64,000 nucleotides of DNA from Mycolicibacterium iranicum (lineage in GTDB: Bacteria; Actinomycetota; Actinomycetes; Mycobacteriales; Mycobacteriaceae). Shown here one piece after another: positions 1 through 7,936 of the stretch. The notes beneath the pieces were generated by a model. It saw nothing but the letters and a program-made list of their open reading frames with translations, was not told the origin of the DNA and ran no database searches. The stretch spans positions 79,189-143,188 of the forward strand of contig NZ_LQPC01000076.1 of NCBI RefSeq assembly GCF_002101705.1, read 5' to 3'. A program made the position numbers and the translations under genes. The first letter of the stretch is position 1. The number at the start of each line of letters is the position of its first letter.

Positions 1-507
1 GCCGTTGCGGAAGTTCTTGTTCGCCACCCGTGCCAGCGTCTCCTGCGAGATGTTGTGCTTGTGGATGTAGTGGTTGGCCTTCATCCCGAAGAACTTGGTC
101 GTGACGAACTGACCGTTCTCGGCATACCACTGCGGCAGTGCGAGTTTGGCGGGGTCGTCGGTGAAGGCTCCGCGGGGGTGCTTGTCAAGTCCGATGGCAA
201 TACCGATGTCGTACTTGCCCAATCGGATCGTGTCGGCCGTCTGCTGGATCGCCGACGCCGCAGTGGCGCAGGCGTTGAACACGTTGGTGAACGTGATGCC
301 GGTCAGGCCGACCAGGCGGGTGACGGCGTCGGGATTGGATACCTCATAGCTGCCGCCGAAGCCGAACTGGATGTCCTTCCAATCCACGCCGGCGTCGGTG
401 AGTGCGGACTGAATAGCCTCGGCGCCCATCTGCATCGCGGTCTTGTCGAACCGGCCGAACGGATGCAGGCCGACACCGATGATCGCGACATCGTTGGAGT
501 TGGTCAT
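1..507 (-). CDS. Thiolase-like lipid-transfer protein (acetyl-CoA acetyltransferase family), 3' end outside the window
   Basis: The first 169 residues of a thiolase-superfamily protein are present; the rest lies beyond the left edge. The N-terminus carries the strand typical of thiolases (DVAIIGVGLHPFGRF), and the putative nucleophile is Cys80 in NVFNACATAASAI. It reads in the same direction as the DUF35 gene 10 nt upstream. Lipid-transfer-protein thiolases commonly pair with a DUF35 protein and act on acyl-CoA side chains, for example as retro-aldolases in sterol side-chain degradation. The same pairing here suggests acyl-CoA chain cleavage or thiolysis in the cytoplasm. Whether it is a true thiolase or an Ltp2-type aldolase cannot be decided without the C-terminal His and Cys motifs. 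The start ATG is the first of the frame. Confidence 0.82.
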   Translation of the reverse strand, partial: MTNSNDVAIIGVGLHPFGRFDKTAMQMGAEAIQSALTDAGVDWKDIQFGFGGSYEVSNPDAVTRLVGLTGITFTNVFNACATAASAIQQTADTIRLGKYDIGIAIGLDKHPRGAFTDDPAKLALPQWYAENGQFVTTKFFGMKANHYIHKHNISQETLARVANKNFRNG

Positions 508-517
508 GCAGTGCCCC

Positions 518-973
518 TTAATTGCTGACGGGCTGGAACGCGAAGGTGACGACCTCGGTCCCGTCCTCGTCGGAGGTGAACGGGATCATGGTCAGTTCGA
601 CCTGCTGGCCGAATTGCAGCTTCGCCGGGTCGTTTTCGGTGAGCCTGCCCTCGACGCGGATGACGTCATCGAGCTGTACGAGGCCGACGCCGAACGGCAC
701 GAAATCCTTACCCGTAGGACCCTTGTACGGCGGCCCGGGCGGGAAGCCCTGCGTGGTCCATGCCACGAGAGTCCCGCGGCGGGGGAGTAGCACGTCGGAC
801 ATGTCGCCGCCACTGCACTTGGGGCAGCGCTGCTGGGTCGGGAAGGTCGTGGCACCGCATGTGCCACAACAACTCCCGATGAGCTGCGGATCGTCATTCG
901 GCCAGGTGGAAATTTCGGGCGCCAGCGCCCGCTGCGTGCTCGACACGGGATTGACGATAACTGGAAATGCCAT
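518..973 (-). CDS. Zn-ribbon/OB-fold (DUF35) protein, thiolase partner
   Basis: A 151-residue protein with an N-terminal rubredoxin-like zinc ribbon (Cys35, Cys36 and Cys39, then Cys50-P-K-Cys53), followed by an OB-fold (about residues 60-145; RGTLVAWT and VEGRL strands). DUF35 proteins are non-catalytic partners that bind acyl-CoA and complete the active complexes of lipid-transfer-protein thiolases and MaoC-like hydratases. It lies 10 nt upstream of the thiolase-like gene on the same strand, so a binary complex is likely. The start codon sits at the edge of the inverted repeat at 972-990, with no good ribosome-binding site, which would fit a leaderless or very short leader transcript controlled by that site. 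Confidence 0.85.
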   Translation of the reverse strand: MAFPVIVNPVSSTQRALAPEISTWPNDDPQLIGSCCGTCGATTFPTQQRCPKCSGGDMSDVLLPRRGTLVAWTTQGFPPGPPYKGPTGKDFVPFGVGLVQLDDVIRVEGRLTENDPAKLQFGQQVELTMIPFTSDEDGTEVVTFAFQPVSN

Positions 974-990
974 TCTCGTCTAGCGAGAAC
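972..990. promoter_or_regulatory. Inverted repeat ATTCTC-N7-GAGAAC, putative operator
   Basis: The sequence reads ATTCTC, a 7-bp spacer, then GAGAAC, with the inner G/C pair also symmetric. It lies in the 48-bp gap between the crotonase and the DUF35 gene and touches the DUF35 start codon. The same hexamers recur at 1769-1787, 3462-3476 and 6324-6338. A TetR-type repressor site is inferred; no regulator for it is encoded nearby. Confidence 0.5.
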
Positions 991-1021
991 ATGGTCGATG
1001 AATGCGCGTATGCGACTGCGG

Positions 1022-1741
1022 CTATCTGTTGCCTTTGTTCATCACCTTGTCGGCAGCCGTCCAGTGCTCGTCGGACACCCACAGCCGGGCGAATGCGGCG
1101 ACGGCCTCGGTGGTCGAGACGCCCCGCATCACCCGCTTGACCTCGCCGGCAGGGGTGCGAGCCAGCAGGCGGGCGGTCAGCCGCCACTGCTCGTCGAAGC
1201 TCGCGCGCGGGATGACCTGATCGATCAGGCCGATGCGCTCTGCGTCGGTGGCCGCCAGGATGCGCCCGGTGCCGGCCAGCAGCAAGGCTCTGCTGTAGCC
1301 GACGAGATCGACGAGCCGTTCGGCGCCGCCCCACGCGGGCATGATTTCCAAGGCGACCTGGTTGAAGCCGATCTTGATGTCGTCGGCGGCCACCCGGATG
1401 TCAGCGGCCACCGCGAATTCGGCGCCGCCGCCGAGCGCGTGACCGTTGAGCGCGGCGAGCACGGGGCCGGGGAATGCGGCGATGCGGTCGCAGATCGCCC
1501 TCATCCGGAAGGCCATCGCCGCGGCCTGGTCCTCGGTCCGCAGCGCGCTGAGTTCCTTCAGGTCGCCGCCGGACACGAAGGCTTTGTCGCCTGCGCCGGT
1601 GAGGGCGAGCGCAGCGGCCCCCGCGGCGCCGTCGAGCGCCTTGTCGAGCTGATCCATGGTCTCCAGCGAGATCGCATTACGCGCGTGCGGCCGGTCGATG
1701 GTGATGGTCGCCAAACCATCGTCGATTTCGAGGTCGACCAT
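1022..1741 (-). CDS. Enoyl-CoA hydratase/isomerase (crotonase) family protein
   Basis: A 239-residue crotonase. The start is placed at the ATG at 1741 because a GAGGGAG ribosome-binding site precedes it; an upstream in-frame ATG would add 18 unrelated residues. Visible motifs are the CoA/oxyanion-hole segments KAFVSGGDLKEL and GHALGGGAEFAVAADI. The first catalytic Glu of hydratases is kept (GGGAEF), but the position of the second is a Val in FNQVALEIMP, so classical syn-hydration is uncertain and an isomerase, hydrolase or C-C bond role is possible. It heads the leftward group that continues with the DUF35 and thiolase-like genes, and its promoter region carries an ATTCTC/GAGAAT site. Confidence 0.85.
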   Translation of the reverse strand: MVDLEIDDGLATITIDRPHARNAISLETMDQLDKALDGAAGAAALALTGAGDKAFVSGGDLKELSALRTEDQAAAMAFRMRAICDRIAAFPGPVLAALNGHALGGGAEFAVAADIRVAADDIKIGFNQVALEIMPAWGGAERLVDLVGYSRALLLAGTGRILAATDAERIGLIDQVIPRASFDEQWRLTARLLARTPAGEVKRVMRGVSTTEAVAAFARLWVSDEHWTAADKVMNKGNR

Positions 1742-1768
1742 CGGGCATTCTCCCTCTGCGGTATTGGC

Positions 1769-1787
1769 ATTCTCGCAGGCGGAGAAT
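1769..1787. promoter_or_regulatory. Inverted repeat ATTCTC-N7-GAGAAT between divergent crotonase and fadD genes
   Basis: A perfect hexamer inverted repeat with the same 7-bp spacer as the site at 972-990, and a further ATTCTC half-site at 1747-1752. It sits in the 126-bp intergenic region of the divergent crotonase and acyl-CoA ligase genes, where one bound repressor could control both directions. Operator function is inferred. Confidence 0.55.
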
Positions 1788-1867
1788 AGCATCACCGTCG
1801 GATTGCGAGGATCTCAACGTCCTCGTGACGGTATCTCCTCGCAGACGGGAAAGGGTGGCCGGCAGTC

Positions 1868-3463
1868 ATGCGGACGATTCCTGCGGAGCTGGTCAGAAGA
1901 TACGAACAGGCCGGCTACTGGACCCGCGAGACGCTCGGGGATCTGTTGGCCAGGGGGCTCGCCAACAGCCCTGATGCCGGTTTCTTCGTGCATTCGGCCA
2001 CGCGCCCCTACTCGGGCACGTTCGGCGACGTCGGACGGGACGCCCGACGTCTCGCGGCGGGACTGCAGGCGGGCGGCGTCGGGCCCGGCGATGTCGTGGC
2101 GTTCCAGCTGCCGAACTGGCGAGAGGCGGCCGTCGCGTTCTGGGCGTCGTCCTTCCTCGGAGCCGTGATCGTGCCGATCGTGCACTTCTATGGGCGCAAA
2201 GAAATCGGTCACATCCTGGCCGTCGCGAAGCCGCGCGTGTTCATCACGACCGAGGAGTTCGGTCGCATGCGCTATCAGCCTGATCTCTGCGCGGATGTCC
2301 CGATCGTCGCTCTGGTGGGGATGGATTCAGCCGCAGGCCATGCGCGTCCGTTCGACGATCTGCTCGCCGACGAGCCGCTGACCGGAACGATCCCCGCAGA
2401 TCCTGCGGCACCGGCGCTCATCGCCTTCACCTCGGGGACCACCCGCGATCCGAAAGGCGTGATTCACAGCCACCAGACGCTGAGCTGCGAAACGCGCCAG
2501 CTTCTGGAGAACTATCCACCGGAACGCGGCAGGCAACTCACCGCCACGCCAGTCGGCCATTTCATCGGCATGGTTGGCGCGCTGCTGATCCCGGTCCTCG
2601 AAGGTGCACCGATCGATCTGTGCGACGTCTGGGATCCCGGCCGGGTTCTGCAGTTGATGGAGCGCGACGGCCTGTCCATCGGGGGAGGCCCGCCGTACTT
2701 CGTCACCAGCCTGCTCGATCACCCCGACTGCAGGCCTCACCATCTGCGCCACTTCAAGACAGTCGGGCTGGGCGGCTCGACGGTGCCCGCCGCGGTGACG
2801 CGGCGGCTCACCGATCTCGGAATGTTCGTGTTCCGCTCCTACGGCAGCACCGAACACCCCTCGATCACCGGCTCGCGACCCAGTGCGCCGGAAGCCAAAC
2901 GATTGTTTACCGACGGAGATCCACGCCCCGGGGTGGAGATCAAGCTCGGGCCCGACGGCGAGATCTTCAGCCGCGGCCCTGACCTGTGCATCGGTTACAC
3001 CGACGACGAGCTCACCGCGCGGGCCTTCGACGACGAAGGCTGGTACCGCACCGGCGATATCGGGGTGCTCGACGACGACGGATACCTCACCATCACCGAC
3101 CGCAAGGCCGACGTGATCATCCGCGGCGGCGAGAACATCAGTGCCCTGGAAGTCGAAGAGGTCCTGCTATCCATGTCGGCCGTCGCCGAGGCGGTCGTCG
3201 TCGCCGCGCCGGACCCTCGGCTGGGGGAGCGCACCGCCGCGGTCTTGCGCATCCGCGACGGCGAGCAGATGCCGAGTCTCGACGACGTGCGTGCTCACTT
3301 CAAGGGGGCCGGGGTGGCCACTCAGAAGTGGCCGGAGGAACTGCACCGGGTCCCGCCAGGGCAGGACTTTCCGAGGACCGCCAGCGGCAAGGTCCAGAAG
3401 TACGTGATCCGTCAAAGGGTGGCGGCCGGTGAATACGGGGCCGTTGCGGCCCATCAAAAATGA
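1868..3463 (+). CDS. Acyl-CoA synthetase / AMP-dependent ligase (FadD family)
   Basis: A 531-residue ANL-superfamily ligase that should activate a carboxylic acid to its adenylate and then the CoA thioester. The P-loop signature TSGTTRDPKG is at residues 188-197. The adenylate-binding YGSTEHP and the hinge region with DGWYRTGD-like spacing (EGWYRTGDIG) are present, and the C-terminal catalytic Lys is Lys508 in TASGKVQK. It is divergent from the crotonase gene, and its stop codon overlaps the next inverted repeat, 36 nt before the amidohydrolase gene. Substrate unknown; the neighbours suggest a ring-derived or branched acid. Confidence 0.88.
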   Translation: MRTIPAELVRRYEQAGYWTRETLGDLLARGLANSPDAGFFVHSATRPYSGTFGDVGRDARRLAAGLQAGGVGPGDVVAFQLPNWREAAVAFWASSFLGAVIVPIVHFYGRKEIGHILAVAKPRVFITTEEFGRMRYQPDLCADVPIVALVGMDSAAGHARPFDDLLADEPLTGTIPADPAAPALIAFTSGTTRDPKGVIHSHQTLSCETRQLLENYPPERGRQLTATPVGHFIGMVGALLIPVLEGAPIDLCDVWDPGRVLQLMERDGLSIGGGPPYFVTSLLDHPDCRPHHLRHFKTVGLGGSTVPAAVTRRLTDLGMFVFRSYGSTEHPSITGSRPSAPEAKRLFTDGDPRPGVEIKLGPDGEIFSRGPDLCIGYTDDELTARAFDDEGWYRTGDIGVLDDDGYLTITDRKADVIIRGGENISALEVEEVLLSMSAVAEAVVVAAPDPRLGERTAAVLRIRDGEQMPSLDDVRAHFKGAGVATQKWPEELHRVPPGQDFPRTASGKVQKYVIRQRVAAGEYGAVAAHQK

Positions 3464-3476
3464 GAATACGATTCTC
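3462..3476. promoter_or_regulatory. Inverted repeat GAGAAT-ACG-ATTCTC upstream of the amidohydrolase gene
   Basis: A perfect 6-bp inverted repeat around a 3-bp spacer, overlapping the stop codon of the preceding ligase gene and 22 bp before the amidohydrolase start. It uses the same half-sites as 972-990 and 1769-1787 but in the opposite (everted) arrangement. It could give the amidohydrolase and the second ligase their own regulated promoter. Confidence 0.55.
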
Positions 3477-3498
3477 TCGATAGGAAAAGGAGTCTTTC

Positions 3499-4689
3499 AT
3501 GGGACAACTGTCGCACCGGGTCGATATCCCGTTCCCGCTGTTCGATGCGGACAACCACCTCTATGAGCCGCCGGAGGCGATGACCAAGTACCTCCCCAAG
3601 GAGTACAAGGACGTCGTCCAGTACGTCGAGATCAACGGGCGCACCAAGATCGCGCTCAAAGGTCAGATCTCCAACTACATCCCGAATCCCACGTTCTCGG
3701 TGGTCGCCAAGCCGGGTGCATGGGAGGAGTACTTCAAGTACGGCAACCCCGACGGCAAGAGCAAGAGGGAGCTGTTCGGCGAGCCGATGAAGGCGATTCC
3801 GGCGTTCTTCGAGCCCGAACCCCGCATCAAGGTGATGGACGAACTCGGCGTCGACCGCAGCCTGATGTTCCCGACGCTGGCCAGCCTCATCGAGGAGCGC
3901 CTGTCCGACGATCCCCTGGCGATCCACGTGATCATCCACGCGCTCAACGAGTGGCTCCACGAGGTCTGGGGCTTCAACTACCAGAACCGGATCTTCACCA
4001 CGCCCGTCATCACGCTGCCGATCGTCGAGAAGGCGATCGAGGAGCTGGAGTGGTGCGTCAAGCGTGGTGCCCGTGCCATCCTGATCCGGCCGGCACCGGT
4101 GCCCGGCTTCCGCGGACCGCGCTCGTTCGCGCTGCCGGAGTTCGACCCGTTCTGGGAGCGCGTGGTGCACCACGACGTCTTTGTCGGCATGCACTCCTCG
4201 GACAGTGGCTACTCGCGCTACACCTCCGAGTGGGATGGCCAGGCGCAGGAGATGCTGCCGTTCCAGACCAACGCGATGTCGATCCTCAACGAGTGGCGCC
4301 CCATCCAGGATGCGGTGGCCTCGTGGGTGATTCACGGCGCACTGTTCCGCTTCCCGAAGCTCAAGGTCGGCATCGTCGAGGCCGGCTCGAAGTGGATGTT
4401 CCCGCTGCTCGATTCGATGGCCGAGGTATGGAAGAAGGCGCCGGAAGCCTTTTTGGGCAACCCGATCGAGGAAATCAAGAACCGCATCTACGTCAGCCCG
4501 TTCTACGAGGAGGGCATCGACGACCTGATCAATTTGATCGGCGTCGACCAGGTGCTCTACGGGTCCGACTGGCCGCACCCCGAAGGACTGGCTGAGCCCA
4601 CCCATTACGTGACAGCGCTCGAGCACCTGTCCGTGGAGGATCAGGCCAAGATCATGGGCGGCAACCTGGGACGTCTCGTCACGACGTGA
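3499..4689 (+). CDS. Amidohydrolase-2 family metal-dependent hydrolase/decarboxylase
   Basis: A 396-residue TIM-barrel protein of the amidohydrolase-2 (ACMSD-like) family, with an AAGGAG ribosome-binding site before the ATG. The metal-binding start is DADNHLYE (residues 16-23), in which the usual HxH is reduced to a single His. A GMHSSDSG segment, a VEAGSKWMFPLLD segment and the late Asp of YGSDWPHPEG (Asp357) complete the expected site. Family members decarboxylate or hydrolyse ring-derived acids. Placement between two acyl-CoA ligases suggests a step in degradation of a cyclic carboxylic acid. Homologues of this length are multi-copy in mycobacteria; the substrate is not known. Confidence 0.8.
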   Translation: MGQLSHRVDIPFPLFDADNHLYEPPEAMTKYLPKEYKDVVQYVEINGRTKIALKGQISNYIPNPTFSVVAKPGAWEEYFKYGNPDGKSKRELFGEPMKAIPAFFEPEPRIKVMDELGVDRSLMFPTLASLIEERLSDDPLAIHVIIHALNEWLHEVWGFNYQNRIFTTPVITLPIVEKAIEELEWCVKRGARAILIRPAPVPGFRGPRSFALPEFDPFWERVVHHDVFVGMHSSDSGYSRYTSEWDGQAQEMLPFQTNAMSILNEWRPIQDAVASWVIHGALFRFPKLKVGIVEAGSKWMFPLLDSMAEVWKKAPEAFLGNPIEEIKNRIYVSPFYEEGIDDLINLIGVDQVLYGSDWPHPEGLAEPTHYVTALEHLSVEDQAKIMGGNLGRLVTT

Positions 4690-4735
4690 CGTATCGGGCT
4701 CACGCGTTGCGACGATCAAGGGCGCCCCACGCCCG

Positions 4736-6229
4736 ATGAGAAGTAGCGCCGACAAACCCTGGCAGACCATCCCCGAGTTGGTCGCCAGCGCAGCGGACCG
4801 GTTCGGCGACAGCGAGGCTGTCGTCGACGGTTCGCTGCGATTGTCCTTCGCCGAACTTGTCGAGCGGATTCGTTGTGCCGCAGGCGCATTCGCCGAGATC
4901 GGTATCGAAAAAGGTGATCGCGCCGCGATCTGGGCGCCCAACAGCGCCGAATGGGTCATCGCCGCATTCGGTCTGCTCACCGCCGGCGGGGTGCTCGTGC
5001 CCGTCAACACCAGGTTCAAGACCGAGGAGGCGGGCGACATCATCGCCCGCAGCGGCGCCAAGGCGGTCTTGGTGCAGCAGGGCTTCCTGGGTGTGAACTA
5101 CACGCTGCCTTCTTCGTGGTCCGGCGCGCGGCCGCCGGTGATCGACCTCAAGTCTGATTTCCTTTCCAGCGGAACACCTTTCAGTCGCCCCCTGGCGTCC
5201 ACCGACATCTCGGACATCATTTTTACGTCGGGCACCACGGGGCGGCCCAAGGGCGTGATGATGCACCATGCGCAGAACCTGCGACTTTACGAGGAGTGGT
5301 GCAACCTGGCCGATCTGCGCCAGGGCGACCGCTATCTGATGGTGAACCCGTACTTCCACACCTTCGGCTACAAGGCCGGTCTGATCGCGTCGTTCATTCG
5401 TGGAGCGACGATGCTGCCGGTCGCGGTATTCGACGTCGACCGGGTCGTGGAACTCATTGCCAGTGAACGCGTCACGATGCTGCCCGGCCCGCCGACGCTG
5501 TACCACTCGCTGCTGTCGCTGCCCGACAAGTCGAAGCTCGCCACACTTCGGGCCGGGGTGACCGGCGCGGCCGACATTCCCGTCGAACTGATCCGGCGGG
5601 TACACGAAGAGCTGCCTTTCCAGACGCTGGCGACGGGTTACGGCCTCACCGAGGCAGGCACCGTCACGCTGTCGCGGCCCGGAGATTCGTTCACCGACAT
5701 CGCGACCACCGCGGGAGTCGCCTGCGACGGTGTCGAGATGCGCATCGCCGACGACGGCGAGGTGCTGGTGCGGGGTTACACGGTCATGCAGGGCTACCTC
5801 GACGACCCTGCGGCCACCGCCGAGGCGATCGACGGCGACGGCTGGCTGCACACCGGAGACCTCGGCACCGTGGATGACGCGGGACGCCTGCGCATCGTTG
5901 GCCGCAAGAAGGACATGTTCATCGTGGGGGGCTTCAACGCCTACCCCGCCGAGATCGAGGGCTTCCTGCTGGAACACCCCGGTGTGGCGCAGGCCGCTGT
6001 CGTCGGCGTCCCCGACGAGCGCCTGGGGCAGGTCGGCAAGGCATTCGTGGTGGCCGAGAACGCCGGCAAAGGCACCAGGGTGCCGCTCGACGGCGACGAT
6101 CTGATCGCATGGTGTCGTGACCGAATGGCCGGTTTCAAGGTGCCCCGCTATGTAGAGTTCGTCGACGAAATGCCGTTGAACGCCACCGGCAAGGTGATGA
6201 AGGACAAACTTCTGAACCTCGATCGCTGA
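4736..6229 (+). CDS. FadD3-like acyl-CoA synthetase
   Basis: A 497-residue ANL ligase with TSGTTGRPKG at residues 164-173, TGYGLTEAG, WLHTGDLG and the catalytic Lys486 in NATGKVMK. Over its length it resembles, from memory, FadD3 of M. tuberculosis (the ligase for the indane propionate HIP of sterol ring C/D degradation), sharing segments such as DILFTSGTTGR-like, FFHxFGYKAG-like and PAEIEGFLLEHPG. No KstR2-type site (ACAAG-NN-CTTGT pattern) was seen, so it may be a paralogue with another acid as substrate. It follows the amidohydrolase by 46 nt and is probably cotranscribed with it. Confidence 0.83.
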   Translation: MRSSADKPWQTIPELVASAADRFGDSEAVVDGSLRLSFAELVERIRCAAGAFAEIGIEKGDRAAIWAPNSAEWVIAAFGLLTAGGVLVPVNTRFKTEEAGDIIARSGAKAVLVQQGFLGVNYTLPSSWSGARPPVIDLKSDFLSSGTPFSRPLASTDISDIIFTSGTTGRPKGVMMHHAQNLRLYEEWCNLADLRQGDRYLMVNPYFHTFGYKAGLIASFIRGATMLPVAVFDVDRVVELIASERVTMLPGPPTLYHSLLSLPDKSKLATLRAGVTGAADIPVELIRRVHEELPFQTLATGYGLTEAGTVTLSRPGDSFTDIATTAGVACDGVEMRIADDGEVLVRGYTVMQGYLDDPAATAEAIDGDGWLHTGDLGTVDDAGRLRIVGRKKDMFIVGGFNAYPAEIEGFLLEHPGVAQAAVVGVPDERLGQVGKAFVVAENAGKGTRVPLDGDDLIAWCRDRMAGFKVPRYVEFVDEMPLNATGKVMKDKLLNLDR

Positions 6230-6323
6230 GCGACCGCACAGCGCGTAAACAGCATTTCCGCTGACAGGCCTTTTGTCCGGACCTCCGAGACGGGGGTATC
6301 GTCATAGGTGATACTCAAAAAAG

Positions 6324-6338
6324 AAGAACGACATTCTC
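6324..6338. promoter_or_regulatory. Imperfect inverted repeat AAGAAC-GAC-ATTCTC before the Mce-associated genes
   Basis: Same 3-bp spacer geometry as the site at 3462-3476, with a degenerate left half. It lies 43 nt before the GTG of the first Mce-associated gene, in the 152-bp gap after the FadD3-like gene. It could extend the same regulon to the Mce-associated pair; weaker than the other three sites. Confidence 0.35.
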
Positions 6339-6381
6339 ACAACCGCAAGCGTGCGATGACACAGCAGACAAGGAGGTCGGT

Positions 6382-7260
6382 GTGCCGTCTTTCAGGCGCC
6401 GCGACTCCGTGATCGACGCCGATCGCGTCGACGAAGCGAGAGCCGAAGCTGACCGTCCTACGGATGCCGACCAGGCTCGGGCGCTCGCCGAAGAAGCCGA
6501 GGCGGAGGCCGCTGAGGCCGATGCCATGGCCGCGGCCGCCAGGGCTCGGGCCCGGGCAGCAAGGCTGCGCAGGGAGGCTCTGGAGGTTGGCACCGACACC
6601 GCGCCGGACGCAGTAGACGCGGAGGCGCAGACCTCCGCCGAGCCGGCCGAGGCCGACGGCGTCGAACCCGAGAACGTCGAGACCGTGGTGTCTACGGACG
6701 CCGACCCCGACATCGAGGAGGCGCAGGAAGCCGAGGCGCCGCGCAAGCGCCGCAGAATGCGGCTGAAGCCGACGAAGTTCGGGGTCGCTGTCGCGGCGAT
6801 CGTCGTGGCCATCCTGGGTGCCGTGGCTGGGCTCGCCGCCAGCGGTTACATGATCATCGAGCACCGGAACGCCGAGAAGGTTCGGCAGCAAACCGCCGAG
6901 TACTCGGCAGCCGCCCGGCAGAGCGTCGTCACGCTGATGTCGTTGGACTTCAACAACGCCGAGGCGGACGTCCAGCGCATCATCGACAACTCGACCGGCC
7001 AGTTCAAGTCGGACTTCGAGTCTCAGGCGGCCGATTTCGTGAAGGTGGCCCAGGATTCGAAGGTCGTCACCGAAGTCACGGTCAACTCCACCGCCGTGGA
7101 GTCGATGTCCGACGACAAGGCCGAGGTGCTCGTGGCGGCGGCATCGCGGGTCACCAACACCGCCGGAGCCAATCAGGAACCACGCACATGGCGCCTCAGC
7201 GTCAGCCTTGAGCGTGAGGACGGTCAGATCAAGATGGCGAAAGTCGAGTTCGTGCCGTGA
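6382..7260 (+). CDS. Mce-associated membrane protein (long acidic N-terminus)
   Basis: A 292-residue protein starting at GTG with a strong AAGGAGG site 5 nt upstream. Residues 1-130 are hydrophilic, rich in Ala, Glu, Asp and Arg, and probably helical or disordered. A basic stretch (RKRRRMRLK) precedes one transmembrane segment at about 134-155, followed by an extracytoplasmic domain of about 135 residues of the Mce-associated type. Such proteins are normally encoded at the end of mce operons and are thought to stabilise Mce lipid-import complexes. No mce or yrbE genes lie in this window. Its stop overlaps the next start (GTGA). Confidence 0.78.
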   Translation: MPSFRRRDSVIDADRVDEARAEADRPTDADQARALAEEAEAEAAEADAMAAAARARARAARLRREALEVGTDTAPDAVDAEAQTSAEPAEADGVEPENVETVVSTDADPDIEEAQEAEAPRKRRRMRLKPTKFGVAVAAIVVAILGAVAGLAASGYMIIEHRNAEKVRQQTAEYSAAARQSVVTLMSLDFNNAEADVQRIIDNSTGQFKSDFESQAADFVKVAQDSKVVTEVTVNSTAVESMSDDKAEVLVAAASRVTNTAGANQEPRTWRLSVSLEREDGQIKMAKVEFVP

Positions 7261-7916
7261 GCGACGAAGACCGCACTCCCGAGATCACCGCTGACGACAC
7301 CGACGTCGAAGAGACCGTCGGTGACTCGCCCGACGCGGAAGCGTCCGACGAAGCGGCCGAGGTCGCGGAGCCGGCCGACGAGGAGATCGACGAGGACCCG
7401 CCTACCGAGAAGACACGCCGGCGATCGGGCCGTGCCCTGGTCGCCGCCGCTGTGTTGGCGTTCGTTCTGCTCTCCGCGTCGGCCGGGCTGACGAGCTGGC
7501 TCTACGTCAACGACTACCGCCCCGACCAGGAGACGGATCCCGCGGCGGCCCAGGTCGCCCTCGATGCGGCCAAAACGGGTACCGTCGCGCTGCTGTCCTA
7601 CTCGCCGGAGTCTCTCGACCAGGACTTTGCCAACGCCAAATCGAAGCTCACCGGCGATTTCCTGTCCTATTACACGCAATTCACCGAGCAGATCGTCACA
7701 CCGGCGGCGCGGGAGAAGTCCGTCAAGACCGCGGCGTCGGTAGTCCGGGCTGCGGTGTCGGAAATTGCGCCAGATACCGCCGAGGTGCTGGTCTTCATCA
7801 ACCAGACCACCACTAGCAAGGAGAATCCCGACGGCGCGTTCGCGGCCAGCAGCGTCAAGGTCGGTCTGACGAAAATTGACGGCAACTGGCTGATCGACTC
7901 GTTCGATCCCGTATAG
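7257..7916 (+). CDS. Mce-associated membrane protein
   Basis: A 219-residue paralogue of the preceding protein. An acidic N-terminus (1-50) is followed by a basic TRRRSGR stretch, a transmembrane helix at about 59-82, and a C-terminal domain ending GLTKIDGNWLIDSFDPV, typical of the family. The GTG start overlaps the upstream TGA by 4 nt, so the two are translationally coupled and may form a heteromeric pair in the envelope. Support for a role in Mce lipid transport comes only from family membership. Confidence 0.78.
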   Translation: MSDEDRTPEITADDTDVEETVGDSPDAEASDEAAEVAEPADEEIDEDPPTEKTRRRSGRALVAAAVLAFVLLSASAGLTSWLYVNDYRPDQETDPAAAQVALDAAKTGTVALLSYSPESLDQDFANAKSKLTGDFLSYYTQFTEQIVTPAAREKSVKTAASVVRAAVSEIAPDTAEVLVFINQTTTSKENPDGAFAASSVKVGLTKIDGNWLIDSFDPV

Positions 7917-7922
7917 AACGTA

Positions 7923-7928
7923 TAGCCT
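7923..7928 (+). promoter_or_regulatory. -10 box TAGCCT, possible leaderless promoter of the IspD-like gene
   Basis: A TANNNT hexamer ends 8 nt before the GTG at 7937, and no ribosome-binding site is visible. This matches the mycobacterial leaderless arrangement, at the long end of the usual spacing. Confidence 0.35.
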
Positions 7929-7936
7929 CGAGCGCC

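Noticed and set aside
3454..5061. 535-residue open frame on the minus strand
   Set aside because: Antisense to the amidohydrolase and ligase genes; His/Asp/Val/Arg-rich composition typical of shadow frames in high-GC DNA.
6275..6299. SigF-type promoter with GGGTAT before the Mce-associated genes
   Set aside because: No GTTT lies at 15-17 bp upstream; only the -10 half is present.
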